64,000 nucleotides of DNA, from positions 696,057 to 760,056 of the forward strand of contig NZ_CP017921.1 of the NCBI RefSeq assembly GCF_001889405.1, written 5' to 3'. A model generated the notes under the pieces. The model did no database searches, had not been told where the DNA came from, and saw only the letters and a program-made list of their open reading frames with translations. Positions 9,276 to 17,381 of this stretch are shown here, piece by piece (positions within the stretch are counted from its first letter, which is position 1; each line of letters opens with the position of its first letter). The position numbers were made by a program, and so were the translations under genes. Source of the DNA: Methanohalophilus halophilus. Its GTDB lineage: Archaea > Halobacteriota > Methanosarcinia > Methanosarcinales > Methanosarcinaceae.

Positions 9276-10523
9276 TTACATACCTGTATTATACCGCAAA
9301 ATTGCAACAATACCGCCAAAAGCATTGAGAAGCTGGCCACCTTCCTCAAAATCAGTTGATATGAAAGCCACATCACTTCCCATCTGATCGCTCAGTTCCG
9401 AGAGTTCATCCACAATATCTACCCTTTCAACAACTTCCAGGGAAGACCCACATTTAGGACAGTTGCCAAAGTCATCTACATTTTCCTGGTCCGGTTGATT
9501 TTCCCGGGTTATATTATCTTCATAATCCCCGGTGGTACATCTGACCTTAATTCTTTCCGACCTCAGGTCCTCGGATATCAACAGTATCTCCACGGCCCCT
9601 ATCATCAGGTTCTGACGCACTACTTCCTCACCATAGGCAGCCTTTCCGGAATCGGATACCAGTTCCTTGAAAAACTTTTGCATCAGGTTTTTTTCCACCA
9701 TCAGGTCCAAGTCCTGCAGCCGGTCACTTGCGGCATTGACAAGCTCCTGCAGGCCCGACTCATCGGTGTAGGCCACATCAAAAAGACCCAGTATTTTCCT
9801 TTGCAGCTCATGATGCAGAAATTCTCCTGATTGGAATTCTTCCTTGGTCGGGGAAGGCCCGCCCAGCAATATTCCCTCGAAATCCTTCATATCAACCGTC
9901 ATGAAGATCTCACTGGCTGCATCTCCTATACGCTTGTAGAACTCATGTATCGCTATAAGCCTCAGCTGCTGGAAACGCTGAGCACTCTGACCACCTTTTC
10001 TCTGTTTACCCGGCACTGTTGAGGTAAGTTTACGATAGGATTCTATATGTTTACCTGTAAGTAAACCAATTGTGGCTTCCCTTCTGTCAAGCACAAGCAA
10101 ACCATAGGTCTTGGCCTCCTTGAGCATCCCTTCCAGCGGTTCGAGGAAAAAGGCAGAATCACAATGATACTTGTAGATGGTAAGAGGTTGTGGAGGCTTT
10201 ATGATAGTGGTTTCCATATTCGTTTTGTCCGCACCTACATCCACAGCTCCGGTAAAATAGACGATACCGTTTTCCGGAATCTCGAGATATTTAAGACGGG
10301 AAAGCAGGGAATCAATTGCAGACTGTACATTGGTCTTTGTGGCCTTGGATTTTATGTTAGAAGCCTGGCTGTGTTCAGTCTTAAGCTGTGTGGTCACATC
10401 GGACAGCTGTTTGTCAGGCGGTATGTAGAGGGATATGAGTTCAGTACCCCTTCCTTTTTTGTTTCGGAGGGATTCAAGTTTTTTCTTGAATTCATATTTT
10501 TCATGAGCAGATTGTTCAGCCAT
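9276..10523 (-). CDS. prf1: peptide chain release factor aRF1
   Basis: The 415-residue protein is the archaeal class 1 release factor, an eRF1 homologue. The stop-codon-reading NIKS motif lies near residue 57 and the peptidyl-tRNA hydrolysis motif GGQ (KQRKGGQSAQRF) near residue 180. The C-terminal domain contains a CPKCGSSL zinc-binding-like stretch. It ends translation at stop codons, together with the IF2/EF-Tu-like factor aEF1A. In an organism with pyrrolysine it competes with suppressor tRNA at TAG, which is relevant to the mfnA finding here. It is the first gene of an operon with argS and the DUF1294 gene. Confidence 0.95.
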   Translation of the reverse strand: MAEQSAHEKYEFKKKLESLRNKKGRGTELISLYIPPDKQLSDVTTQLKTEHSQASNIKSKATKTNVQSAIDSLLSRLKYLEIPENGIVYFTGAVDVGADKTNMETTIIKPPQPLTIYKYHCDSAFFLEPLEGMLKEAKTYGLLVLDRREATIGLLTGKHIESYRKLTSTVPGKQRKGGQSAQRFQQLRLIAIHEFYKRIGDAASEIFMTVDMKDFEGILLGGPSPTKEEFQSGEFLHHELQRKILGLFDVAYTDESGLQELVNAASDRLQDLDLMVEKNLMQKFFKELVSDSGKAAYGEEVVRQNLMIGAVEILLISEDLRSERIKVRCTTGDYEDNITRENQPDQENVDDFGNCPKCGSSLEVVERVDIVDELSELSDQMGSDVAFISTDFEEGGQLLNAFGGIVAILRYNTGM

Positions 10524-10600
10524 TGTAAGGATACTCCATAATCAAAAATTAATCAAAATGTCGGGATATTCGCTATGCTCTAGGCTTACAATATAAGCCA

Positions 10601-10620
10601 TTGCTATAAATATAAGTTAT
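10601..10620 (-). promoter_or_regulatory. candidate promoter of the prf1-argS operon
   Basis: On the minus strand the stretch reads AACTTATATTTATAGC, a good archaeal TATA box about 80-95 bases upstream of the prf1 ATG. Transcription would start about 25 bases downstream, near 10580. The 106-base gap between taw1 and prf1 holds no other clear signal. Confidence 0.45.
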
Positions 10621-10629
10621 GACAGTGCG

Positions 10630-11562
10630 TCAAACGGGAAGTTTAGAAGCGGCAACACTTTCGTCACGACAAAGCATGACAACACGACTTATTTCAACCT
10701 GGTCGGCAACTTCATAACCTAATTCACAGCCAAGCTGATTTGCAAAATCAAGGACTTCTTCATGGCCTGGCATGGCATCCCTTCCAAGCCGGTTTCTGGA
10801 AAAACCCAGGTGCATATAGGCTTTGACCTCAATAATATCAGGCTGTGCCTTTCTGATATGGTCCGCATAACCTTTCACATCAAACATATTCACACCCTTG
10901 ATTAGAGTAATACGGATAGCAGTCCTGCATTCTTTATCTTTAAGGATACTGAGGGATTCGTTTATGTTATCCCATAAACATGGGTCCTTTGGAGAACAAA
11001 CCTCCATGTAGGTCTGTCTGTCAGGGGCATCCAGGCTCATGTAGAGCTGGGAAGGCTTAATGCTTTTGATCATTTCAGGAACTGTACCGTTGGTTACCAC
11101 AAAGGTACTTACGCCTCTACTTCGAAATTCTTCGACCAGTTCATCTAGATAAGGATAAAGGGTAGGTTCACCGGATAGGGAGATAGCCACATGTGCGGGT
11201 TCATTGGCCTGTTGCCACAATTCTCTTGAGGCCGAACCTCCAAAACCCGAAATCAAATTGCGCTGACACTCTATTGAAGACCCCATTATTTCCACTGGAG
11301 AATCCCATTCTGAAGGAATTGGAACATCAAGCTCAACCGGCCTCCAGCAGTGCAGGCAACGCTGATTACAGCACAGTGTCGGCGTCATCTGTAAACATCT
11401 GTGGGAAGAAATTCCATAAAAGCGGGCTTTATAACATTCTCCTTCTTCACGCACAGCCCTTCTCATCCACAGACATGTCTTGACAGCTGAATGGGACCCT
11501 GCAAGCCTGTATCCCTGCTTTTTAATTAATGTACCAATATCAGGTAATAAATCTGAAGCCAT
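10630..11562 (-). CDS. taw1: tRNA 4-demethylwyosine synthase (radical SAM)
   Basis: The 310-residue protein has the radical SAM cluster motif CCNQRCLHCW (CxxxCxxC) at about residues 60-69. A further upstream cysteine set (CLWMRR, CYKARFYG) supplies the second iron-sulfur cluster of the Taw1/TYW1 family. LSGEPTLYP and SLDAPDRQTY are typical of radical SAM barrels of this family. Taw1 uses pyruvate to convert N1-methylguanosine-37 of tRNA-Phe to 4-demethylwyosine, the first tricyclic step of wyosine synthesis. The gene lies between the prf1 promoter and the PolD small-subunit gene on the same strand. Length agrees with archaeal Taw1. Confidence 0.93.
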   Translation of the reverse strand: MASDLLPDIGTLIKKQGYRLAGSHSAVKTCLWMRRAVREEGECYKARFYGISSHRCLQMTPTLCCNQRCLHCWRPVELDVPIPSEWDSPVEIMGSSIECQRNLISGFGGSASRELWQQANEPAHVAISLSGEPTLYPYLDELVEEFRSRGVSTFVVTNGTVPEMIKSIKPSQLYMSLDAPDRQTYMEVCSPKDPCLWDNINESLSILKDKECRTAIRITLIKGVNMFDVKGYADHIRKAQPDIIEVKAYMHLGFSRNRLGRDAMPGHEEVLDFANQLGCELGYEVADQVEISRVVMLCRDESVAASKLPV

Positions 11563-11601
11563 CCGGACTAACTCTTAACTGGCATTATATAAAATGCACG
11601 T

Positions 11602-13062
11602 TCAAAACTGCAGCATGGTCGGCTGGAAAGTGGCAAGATCAACCACCGGAACCCTTGCAGGTTCGGGTACCACATTCACCCGTTTCTGGAATTCAGTCTG
11701 GTCCTGCCAGGTTCCTGAATTGATTAGCAGGGTGCCCCTGTACTGCTGCACCCCTACGGTATGAACATGGCCACAATGCAGTATATCGGGTATATGATCT
11801 ATTACAAAATGATCAGTTTTTTCCGGAGCTATAGAGACCCTGCTGCCATAGGTAGGGGAGAGATGTCGACGTTTTACCATTTCCAGCATTGCTTTTTCAG
11901 GTTCACTGTAGGAGATTCCCTGTATGCTTGCCACAAAATCGTCTATCGAACGGCCGTGGTACATCAGCACAAGCACTCCATCCAGATCCACAAGAGCAGG
12001 ATTACCCACAAATTTAATCCTGGGATCAAACATTTTCCTGATACGCTCAGGGAATGTGGGCTGGGGTTCGGCCTGGCGTACAGCATCGTGGTTGCCAGGA
12101 CCAATAACTACTGTGATATCAGAAGGTATCTGATTGAAATAGTGGGCAATTTCCTCATACTGATCATAAATATCAGGTATGGTAAGCTCATTTTCCTGTC
12201 CTGGATAAATACCCACCCCATCTACAATATCACCGGCAACCACAATATAGCGTAATTGCTGTGCTATTTTGTTAAGCTCAGGATTGTCCGATTCCCTCTT
12301 GACAAAGGTCATGAAATCGTCCCATTGCTCCTGCAGGAAGGTATTACTGCCTATATGCACATCTGAAATGAAAAGGGCCTTCCCCTGGCTACCGGTTTTG
12401 GATAAACCCATATTGGGCAGATCCGGAAAAACAAGTTTTTTGGCTATCAGGAGTTTACCGTCATTGGTTAGATTGCCACTGACCCCCACCACATCATCCA
12501 GAACAAGCTTGCTCGATTGCTCATAGATATCCTTATCATTCATACTGAAAAGGACCTGGAAGGAACCCGTAGGGTCTTCAAAACGTACTAAACGATGACC
12601 ATTGGATGTATTTTTTATTTCGGATACCATTCCGATTATGGAAATCTCATCCCCGGGTACACGTCTGTTACCTTTCAGACTTTCCATGGGTCTGGCATTG
12701 ACCCTGCCCCTTATCATCTCACTCAGCCTGCTATAACGGTTGCGGAAATACTGTACAAATTCCATGTATTCCCCCACACAGGTGGAGCAATCGGTTATAT
12801 CACAAAGCACGGATATGGGATTTACAGAAGTTGTATTTGCAACAGGTTCCTGTTTGCATGGAATCTCTGCCTCTTTTACTTCTTCAAATCCCGTGAAATC
12901 AATATCCTCAACGTCTATCACAAATACCGAATCATCCACATTTCCCAGTATGTGATTTATAAGGGCACGGGGATTGTTGTGAGAAGTTATAAGCTCGGCT
13001 GCCTGAGGACTTACCTGGTAGCCTGCTTCAAGCAAATCGGAAAGAAGAGACATTTCTTGCAT
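11602..13062 (-). CDS. dp1: DNA polymerase D small subunit DP1 (exonuclease)
   Basis: The 486-residue protein has an OB-fold region (residues 130-210, GDEISIIGMVSEIKN) and a C-terminal Mre11-like phosphoesterase domain with ISDVHIGS, VAGDIVDGVG, GPGNHDA and HCGHVHTVG metal-binding motifs. It is the proofreading 3'-5' exonuclease subunit of the archaeal replicative polymerase PolD and pairs with DP2, which is not in this window. The ATG at 13062 follows a GAGGT ribosome-binding site. The gene lies about 4 kb from the replication origin. The IS element described next sits upstream of its start. Confidence 0.95.
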   Translation of the reverse strand: MQEMSLLSDLLEAGYQVSPQAAELITSHNNPRALINHILGNVDDSVFVIDVEDIDFTGFEEVKEAEIPCKQEPVANTTSVNPISVLCDITDCSTCVGEYMEFVQYFRNRYSRLSEMIRGRVNARPMESLKGNRRVPGDEISIIGMVSEIKNTSNGHRLVRFEDPTGSFQVLFSMNDKDIYEQSSKLVLDDVVGVSGNLTNDGKLLIAKKLVFPDLPNMGLSKTGSQGKALFISDVHIGSNTFLQEQWDDFMTFVKRESDNPELNKIAQQLRYIVVAGDIVDGVGIYPGQENELTIPDIYDQYEEIAHYFNQIPSDITVVIGPGNHDAVRQAEPQPTFPERIRKMFDPRIKFVGNPALVDLDGVLVLMYHGRSIDDFVASIQGISYSEPEKAMLEMVKRRHLSPTYGSRVSIAPEKTDHFVIDHIPDILHCGHVHTVGVQQYRGTLLINSGTWQDQTEFQKRVNVVPEPARVPVVDLATFQPTMLQF

Positions 13063-13177
13063 TACAGACCTCTATATTGATAATGTAGTTACAAGAATTT
13101 TCCTGTATAACAATACTTTGGTAAACATTCTTTTATCAAGAATAAACCAATAAGTTTAACTCAACAGGCGAGAAGTC

Positions 13178-13195
13178 TCCCTCCGTAAGGTGGGG
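13178..13195 (+). repeat. left-end hairpin of the IS element
   Basis: TCCCTCC pairs with GGTGGGG around a GTAA loop, with one T-T mismatch. It resembles the right-end hairpin, which has the same loop, and is a plausible TnpA recognition structure. Confidence 0.5.
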
Positions 13196-13253
13196 ATGAA
13201 AGCCGTGCTATAATATAATTGCATAAATTATTTACATTTATATATTTGTAACT

Positions 13254-13658
13254 ATGAACTATAAACTGGATACAGGTAGTCATTCTGTTTATTCACTGCA
13301 ATACCATTTTGTGCAATGTGTAAAATATAGAAGAGATGCTTTGGTGAATCCTCTTGTAGTTGATTGTTTGAAAAAAACAGTATATAATATAAGTACAAAA
13401 CTTTGAAGTGGAAGTTCTAATATCGAATGTGATAACGACCATTTTCACATGATATTTAAAGCAAAACAAACATTGGATATACCTAAATATATCAATGCAA
13501 TCAAAACAATTTCATCAAGAGAAATTAGAAGGAATTTTCCAGAAGTAAAAGAGAAGTTGGGGAAAGATGCTTTTTGGTCAAGGTCATATTTTTTGGCTAC
13601 AACCGGACAGGTTACACTGGATGTTTTGAAAAGATATGTTGATAATCAGGGGAAATAA
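13254..13658 (+). pseudogene. tnpA: IS200-family Y1 transposase TnpA, interrupted
   Basis: The frame starting at ATG 13254 gives an IS200-type N-terminus (SVYSLQYHFVQCVKYRR), then an in-frame TGA at 13404-13406 (codon 51), then resumes in the same frame with the HUH motif DHFHMIF, TISSREIRRNFPE and the catalytic-tyrosine helix LKRYVDNQGK. Between 13402 and 13419 another frame reads FEVEVL, the usual family sequence before IECD. This suggests two compensating indels that left a stop between them. The catalytic residues survive but no full protein can be made. The TAA overlaps the tnpB ATG by one base. Confidence 0.85.
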
Positions 13659-14815
13659 TGCAATTAACAAAGAAATACAAAATTCATCCAACTGAATTAC
13701 AAAAGAATATGCTTTGGGAGTTATCCAACGCATGTACATCTCTTTATAATATTGCATTATCTGAAAGAAAAGACACATGGAAAAATGATAAAAAATCCAT
13801 TTCATATACAAAACAACAGAATAATTTACCACAAATTAAAGAAGGAAATCCTGATATAAATATTCTTTATTCTAAAACATGTCAGATGGTTTTGCGTAAA
13901 TTAGATGCCAATTACAAATCATTTTTTGGACTTCACAAAAATGGTGACAAAAAAGCAAGAACTCCACGATTTAGAAGTCGTAAATACTTTTTTACAATAA
14001 CATATAATCAGAGTGGTTTCAAAGTATTTGGAAATACAATTAGATTTTCACATAAAATGAATAATGAAGATTTGATAATTGATATTGAACATGATATTTC
14101 AAGTTTGAAAATTAAACAAATTGAAATCTTCAATGAAGATAAAAAGGGTAATGGAGATTTCTTTGTCACTATTACGTATGAACCTGAAATCAATGTACCT
14201 TATGTTCAAAATAATCATTTTCAAGCAATTGATTTAGGGATTACCAAAACGGTTACTGCGATAAATGATAAAGGGAAATTTTTTGAAATAAACAATCCAC
14301 GATATGATTTATATTGGGATTCTAAAATTAGTGCAGTTCAATCAAGACGTGATCATTGCAAAAAATACAGTAAAAAATGGCATCGATTAAACAAAACTAT
14401 TCGTACTATGGTAAGAAGGAAAAATAATCAGATAAAAGATTGGCAACACAAATTATCTAAATCAATGGTAGAGAATACAAAAGCCAATACAATTATTGTA
14501 GGCAAACTCAACGTTAAAAACATGGGCAAATCAAAAAATAAAACGTTGAATCGTTCTACACAAAACAACGGTTATTTATCACGTTTCATCGAATTTCTCA
14601 CCTATAAAGCAGAACTTATAGGTAAACAAGTAGTTAAAATTGATGAAAGATATACGTCAAAAACATGTTATGTTTGTGGAAAACAACATGATATGCCATT
14701 ATATAGACGTGATATGACATGTAATTGTGGTAACTTTATTGATAGAGATAGAAATAGTGCTATCAATATCCATGATACGTTACCTATCCAATTATGCCAC
14801 CTGGACAGGCTATGA
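13658..14815 (+). CDS. tnpB: TnpB RNA-guided nuclease with rearranged RuvC site
   Basis: The 385-residue protein has the N-terminal TnpB domain (KKYKIHPTELQK), RuvC-I with D192 in AIDLGI, a RuvC-II strand IIVGKLNVKNM, a zinc ribbon (CYVCG then CNCG) and RuvC-III IDRDRNSAINI. TnpB is a transposon-encoded endonuclease guided by an RNA from the element's right end. The usual RuvC-II glutamate (EDL motif) is glycine here (G282), but a glutamate at position 330 in KIDERYTSKTC lies 48 residues later. A TnpB subgroup and the eukaryotic Fanzor proteins are reported to use such an alternative glutamate. Length and the other motifs look intact, so it may still be active. Confidence 0.9.
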   Translation: MQLTKKYKIHPTELQKNMLWELSNACTSLYNIALSERKDTWKNDKKSISYTKQQNNLPQIKEGNPDINILYSKTCQMVLRKLDANYKSFFGLHKNGDKKARTPRFRSRKYFFTITYNQSGFKVFGNTIRFSHKMNNEDLIIDIEHDISSLKIKQIEIFNEDKKGNGDFFVTITYEPEINVPYVQNNHFQAIDLGITKTVTAINDKGKFFEINNPRYDLYWDSKISAVQSRRDHCKKYSKKWHRLNKTIRTMVRRKNNQIKDWQHKLSKSMVENTKANTIIVGKLNVKNMGKSKNKTLNRSTQNNGYLSRFIEFLTYKAELIGKQVVKIDERYTSKTCYVCGKQHDMPLYRRDMTCNCGNFIDRDRNSAINIHDTLPIQLCHLDRL

Positions 14816-14935
14816 GCATTTTGCTCATAATCTACGACAAACAGGGTTATTGACATTTGATGTATCCCAAATACATCCAATGAATGATATGACAACTCGT
14901 AGGAATCTCCATGCGTAAGCGTGGAGTAGTTCAAA
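14770..14935 (+). ncRNA. candidate TnpB guide RNA (omega/reRNA) region
   Basis: TnpB guide RNAs span the 3' end of tnpB and the transposon right end, with the guide taken from flanking DNA. Here that region holds the terminal 8-bp hairpin with GTAA loop (14907-14926) followed by TAGTTCAA; the guide would begin at about 14936 (ACTCGATACAGAC). Boundaries are inferred from the element layout. No promoter of its own was recognised, and the RNA may be processed from the tnpB transcript. Confidence 0.45.
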
Positions 14936-14978
14936 CTCGATACAGACAAATTTGGTTTACCAATCCGGAGAAATATTC

Positions 14979-15533
14979 ATGGAAATTGGAGAAATAATTC
15001 ATACTTTTAGAAATAGCGATAATTTTTGGGTGGGAATCGCACGTGACGGTTTATCGGTACTGGCTATTCTTGCAGTTATCGCCATCTTTTCCCAGCTATT
15101 CTTTGGCATGTGGACTCCAATGGTTGCGGTGGAGTCGGGAAGTATGGAACCCCACATGTACAGGGGAGACATAATCTTTATTGAAGATCTTGACAGGACA
15201 CAGATCGAAACACTCCGGGATGCACCTGCGGATTATATCTCATTTGAAAAAAAGGGAGATGTTATCTTATACCGACCCTATGGGCAGAAAGGGGTTACCC
15301 CGGTAATCCACAGGGCCATGTATTTTGTTGAAGAAGGCGAACCAATGTGGGAAGGGGGACCTGAAGCTCCACATGAAGGTTACATAACCAAAGGGGATAA
15401 TACGAAAACAAATAGCTACTATGACCAGCAGGGCCAGATCAGTTATCTTTCTCCTGTAAAAGAAGAATGGATCATCGGTATTGCCCGTTACAAGATTCCA
15501 TATATTGGACATATCAGGTTACTATTGTCCTGA
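14979..15533 (+). CDS. type I signal peptidase (archaeal/ER S26B type)
   Basis: The 184-residue protein has one N-terminal membrane segment (residues 22-42), the catalytic serine in VESGSMEPHMYRGD and VIHRAM, in which histidine replaces the bacterial general-base lysine, as in archaeal and ER signal peptidases. GDNTKTNSYYD matches the later conserved box. It removes signal peptides from secreted proteins on the outer membrane face, for example the S-layer protein encoded here. ATG 14979 is chosen because GGAG lies eight bases upstream. The IS right end lies only about 40 bases upstream, so the native promoter has been displaced or replaced. Confidence 0.9.
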   Translation: MEIGEIIHTFRNSDNFWVGIARDGLSVLAILAVIAIFSQLFFGMWTPMVAVESGSMEPHMYRGDIIFIEDLDRTQIETLRDAPADYISFEKKGDVILYRPYGQKGVTPVIHRAMYFVEEGEPMWEGGPEAPHEGYITKGDNTKTNSYYDQQGQISYLSPVKEEWIIGIARYKIPYIGHIRLLLS

Positions 15534-15585
15534 TCTAAATTAAAAAAAAAGACAGGTTAAACCTGCTTAATCTAACAATTCCGGT

Positions 15586-16821
15586 TTAAAGGTGCATCTG
15601 GGCTGTCAGAACCGGTTTGAAATCGGCCAGCATATTGAGGCGATAATCTTCAAGCAAGACTTTCTTGGTGCTTTCCACAGGCACACTCAATACTATTTCC
15701 TTGGTACGACCATATCTTCCCTTGCTTACAACTATAGCATTGAGGATACCCAGCATATCGAGCTCTGATATGAGATCTGTGACCCTTCTCTGGGTCAGGA
15801 TATCGGTATCAACATTGCGGCATAACTGTCTATAAACGTTATACACTTCACCCGTTGTAACATTACGGTGGCCATTATTGCGCAGCAGCATAACACTATA
15901 AAGCGCAAGTTTGGATTGGGTAGGAAGAGTGCGGATAACTTCCACTATACGATCCACTTCAATTTTTTCCTGAGCTTGCCTGACGTGTTCTTCCTCGATA
16001 ATGTTCTTCTTCTCACGTTCGGCTATTTCCCCGGCAACCCTCATAAGGTCAAGAGCACGCCGTGCATCCCCGTGTTCCTGTGCCGCAAAAGCAGAACATA
16101 GAGGAATTACCATATCGTCCATACTGTTTTCCTTATAGGCAATAGCTGCCCGCTGCCTGAGAATATCACTTATCTGTTCGGCATCATAGGGTGGAAAGAT
16201 AATTTCCTCTTCTCCCAGAGAACTTTTCACACGTGGATCCAGAAATTCAGTGAACTTCAGGTCATTGGAAATACCTATCATGCTTACGCGGGCATTTTTG
16301 AGATCCGTATTCATCCGGGAAAGATTGTAAAGGACATCATCCCCTTTCTTGATCAATTTATCAATTTCATCAAGTATAATTATGATTACCTGTTTGCTGG
16401 AATCCACTGCCTCTTTAAATCGGAAAAAAACCTGATCTGTAGGCCATCCTGTCATGGGAACATCTTCACCGAACTGTTTTGCAAGATTGGCCAGTAACCT
16501 GTACTGTGTATCTATTACTTCACAGTTTATGTACAGCACGTTACATTGTACATTGAGATGATCACTTTTCCTTTCAAGTTCAATACCCACATATCTCGCA
16601 ACAGCAGTTTTACCTGTACCTGTTTTTCCATAAATGAGGACATTAGAAGGTGTATGTCCCCTCAAAGCTGATACCAGTACCGTAGCAATATTATTTATCT
16701 GGTTACTACGATGAGGAAGATTTTCCGGTGTATACGCAGGTCTCAACACTTCCTTATTCTTAAAAAGGGATTCTGTCTCCAATAACTCTTCAAATAACCC
16801 ATCTAGGGAACCATTATCCAT
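15586..16821 (-). CDS. cdc6: Orc1/Cdc6 origin-binding initiator
   Basis: The protein of about 411 residues is an AAA+ ATPase with Walker A GKTGTGKTA, Walker B IIIILDEIDKL, sensor 1 SMIGISND, sensor 2 EHGDARRALDLMR and a C-terminal winged helix (TGEVYNVYRQLC to RVTDLISELDMLG). It binds ORB boxes and loads the MCM helicase. ATG 16821 is preferred over 16926 because AAGGTG lies five bases upstream and the family starts near GLFEELL. The gene adjoins the origin with its four ORB boxes, the usual archaeal arrangement, which suggests it recognises this origin. Confidence 0.95.
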   Translation of the reverse strand: MDNGSLDGLFEELLETESLFKNKEVLRPAYTPENLPHRSNQINNIATVLVSALRGHTPSNVLIYGKTGTGKTAVARYVGIELERKSDHLNVQCNVLYINCEVIDTQYRLLANLAKQFGEDVPMTGWPTDQVFFRFKEAVDSSKQVIIIILDEIDKLIKKGDDVLYNLSRMNTDLKNARVSMIGISNDLKFTEFLDPRVKSSLGEEEIIFPPYDAEQISDILRQRAAIAYKENSMDDMVIPLCSAFAAQEHGDARRALDLMRVAGEIAEREKKNIIEEEHVRQAQEKIEVDRIVEVIRTLPTQSKLALYSVMLLRNNGHRNVTTGEVYNVYRQLCRNVDTDILTQRRVTDLISELDMLGILNAIVVSKGRYGRTKEIVLSVPVESTKKVLLEDYRLNMLADFKPVLTAQMHL

Positions 16822-16996
16822 CCAAACACCTTCTATTTGTAATATATGAATACCGTCTAATCGTTTTTTTTTAGTAGAGTGAAACCAAAGCGGGTACCTC
16901 CTCTTAGCAATATTTGGTATATGCAAAAGGACGTAATTTTCCTCTGTTAGTACTCTAATGGAAATATAGGTATCTATTCTTAACAGTTATGGTAAA

Positions 16997-17015
16997 GACC
17001 CCTTTGTTTCAACTG
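16997..17015 (+). repeat. ORB box 1 (shorter copy)
   Basis: GACCCC-TTT-GTTTC-AAC-TG matches the origin box, but the final GGAAA half is missing (CACTC instead). It is the box nearest cdc6 and may also serve in its autoregulation. Confidence 0.75.
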
Positions 17016-17081
17016 CACTCCTTGAAATAGTTTAAAGATTTGGATTTATATTCGATATGTCCACTCAGACAAACAAAGGTA

Positions 17082-17104
17082 GACCCCTTTGTTTCGCTTG
17101 GAAA
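17082..17104 (+). repeat. ORB box 2
   Basis: GACCCC-TTT-GTTTC-GCT-TGGAAA is a full copy of the box. Its first half is part of a 9-bp inverted repeat with AAACAAAGG at 17071-17079. Confidence 0.85.
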
Positions 17105-17120
17105 GTTTATAAAGGGGAGA

Positions 17121-17143
17121 GACCCTATGGTTTCAACTGGAGA
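17121..17143 (+). repeat. ORB box 3
   Basis: GACCCT-ATG-GTTTC-AAC-TGGAGA is a nearly full copy. It borders the AT-rich candidate unwinding region on the left. Confidence 0.85.
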
Positions 17144-17265
17144 TAAGGAAAAAATATGAAATACATATTTTTAATATGTTGAAAAAATATGGCAGTGTAA
17201 GTAGAGAGGTTTTAATATATAAAACTTTGTTTTACAAAAATACCTTTTTTCCAAATTGAACTATG

Positions 17266-17288
17266 TTTCCAATAGAAACCATGGGGTC
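17266..17288 (-). repeat. ORB box 4 (inverted)
   Basis: On the minus strand it reads GACCCC-ATG-GTTTC-TAT-TGGAAA, a full copy facing the other three across the AT-rich region. Confidence 0.85.
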
Positions 17289-17381
17289 CCCCTCTAATTC
17301 CTGAAATTTGGACAAAATCTGAAAATGAAATATAACTCAAAACGATTATAATTAAAAAGCTCTTCTAGGAAAAGGATTCGC

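Larger units (their letters stand above)
13165..14935 (+). mobile_element. IS200/IS605-type element with tnpA remnant and tnpB
   Basis: The element holds a Y1-type transposase remnant and a full-length tnpB, both far more AT-rich than neighbouring genes. The left end carries an imperfect hairpin with a GTAA loop at 13178-13195; the right end has a perfect 8-bp hairpin, also with a GTAA loop, at 14907-14926, followed by TAGTTCAA. Such subterminal hairpins are recognised by HUH transposases, and these elements have neither terminal inverted repeats nor target duplications. The exact left boundary is not fixed; AACTCAACAGGCG at about 13158 is near it. It lies between dp1 and a signal peptidase gene. 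Confidence 0.8.
16927..17381. other. replication origin (oriC) next to cdc6
   Basis: The gene-free stretch holds four copies of an origin recognition box with consensus GACCCC-N3-GTTTC-N3-TGGAAA. Three face one way (16997, 17082, 17121) and one is inverted (17266-17288). Between the third and the inverted box lies an AT-rich stretch of about 115 bases with runs of A and T, a good candidate for the unwinding element. This arrangement, opposed boxes around an AT-rich core beside cdc6, is typical of archaeal origins. A 9-bp inverted repeat (AAACAAAGG, CCTTTGTTT, 17071-17094) overlaps the second box. The promoters of cdc6 and mfnA must also lie here. Confidence 0.9.

Noticed and set aside
13404-13406. 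TGA in tnpA as a recoded codon (selenocysteine).
   Set aside because: TnpA has no reason for selenocysteine, no SECIS-like structure was seen, and neighbouring frames show indels, so decay explains it.
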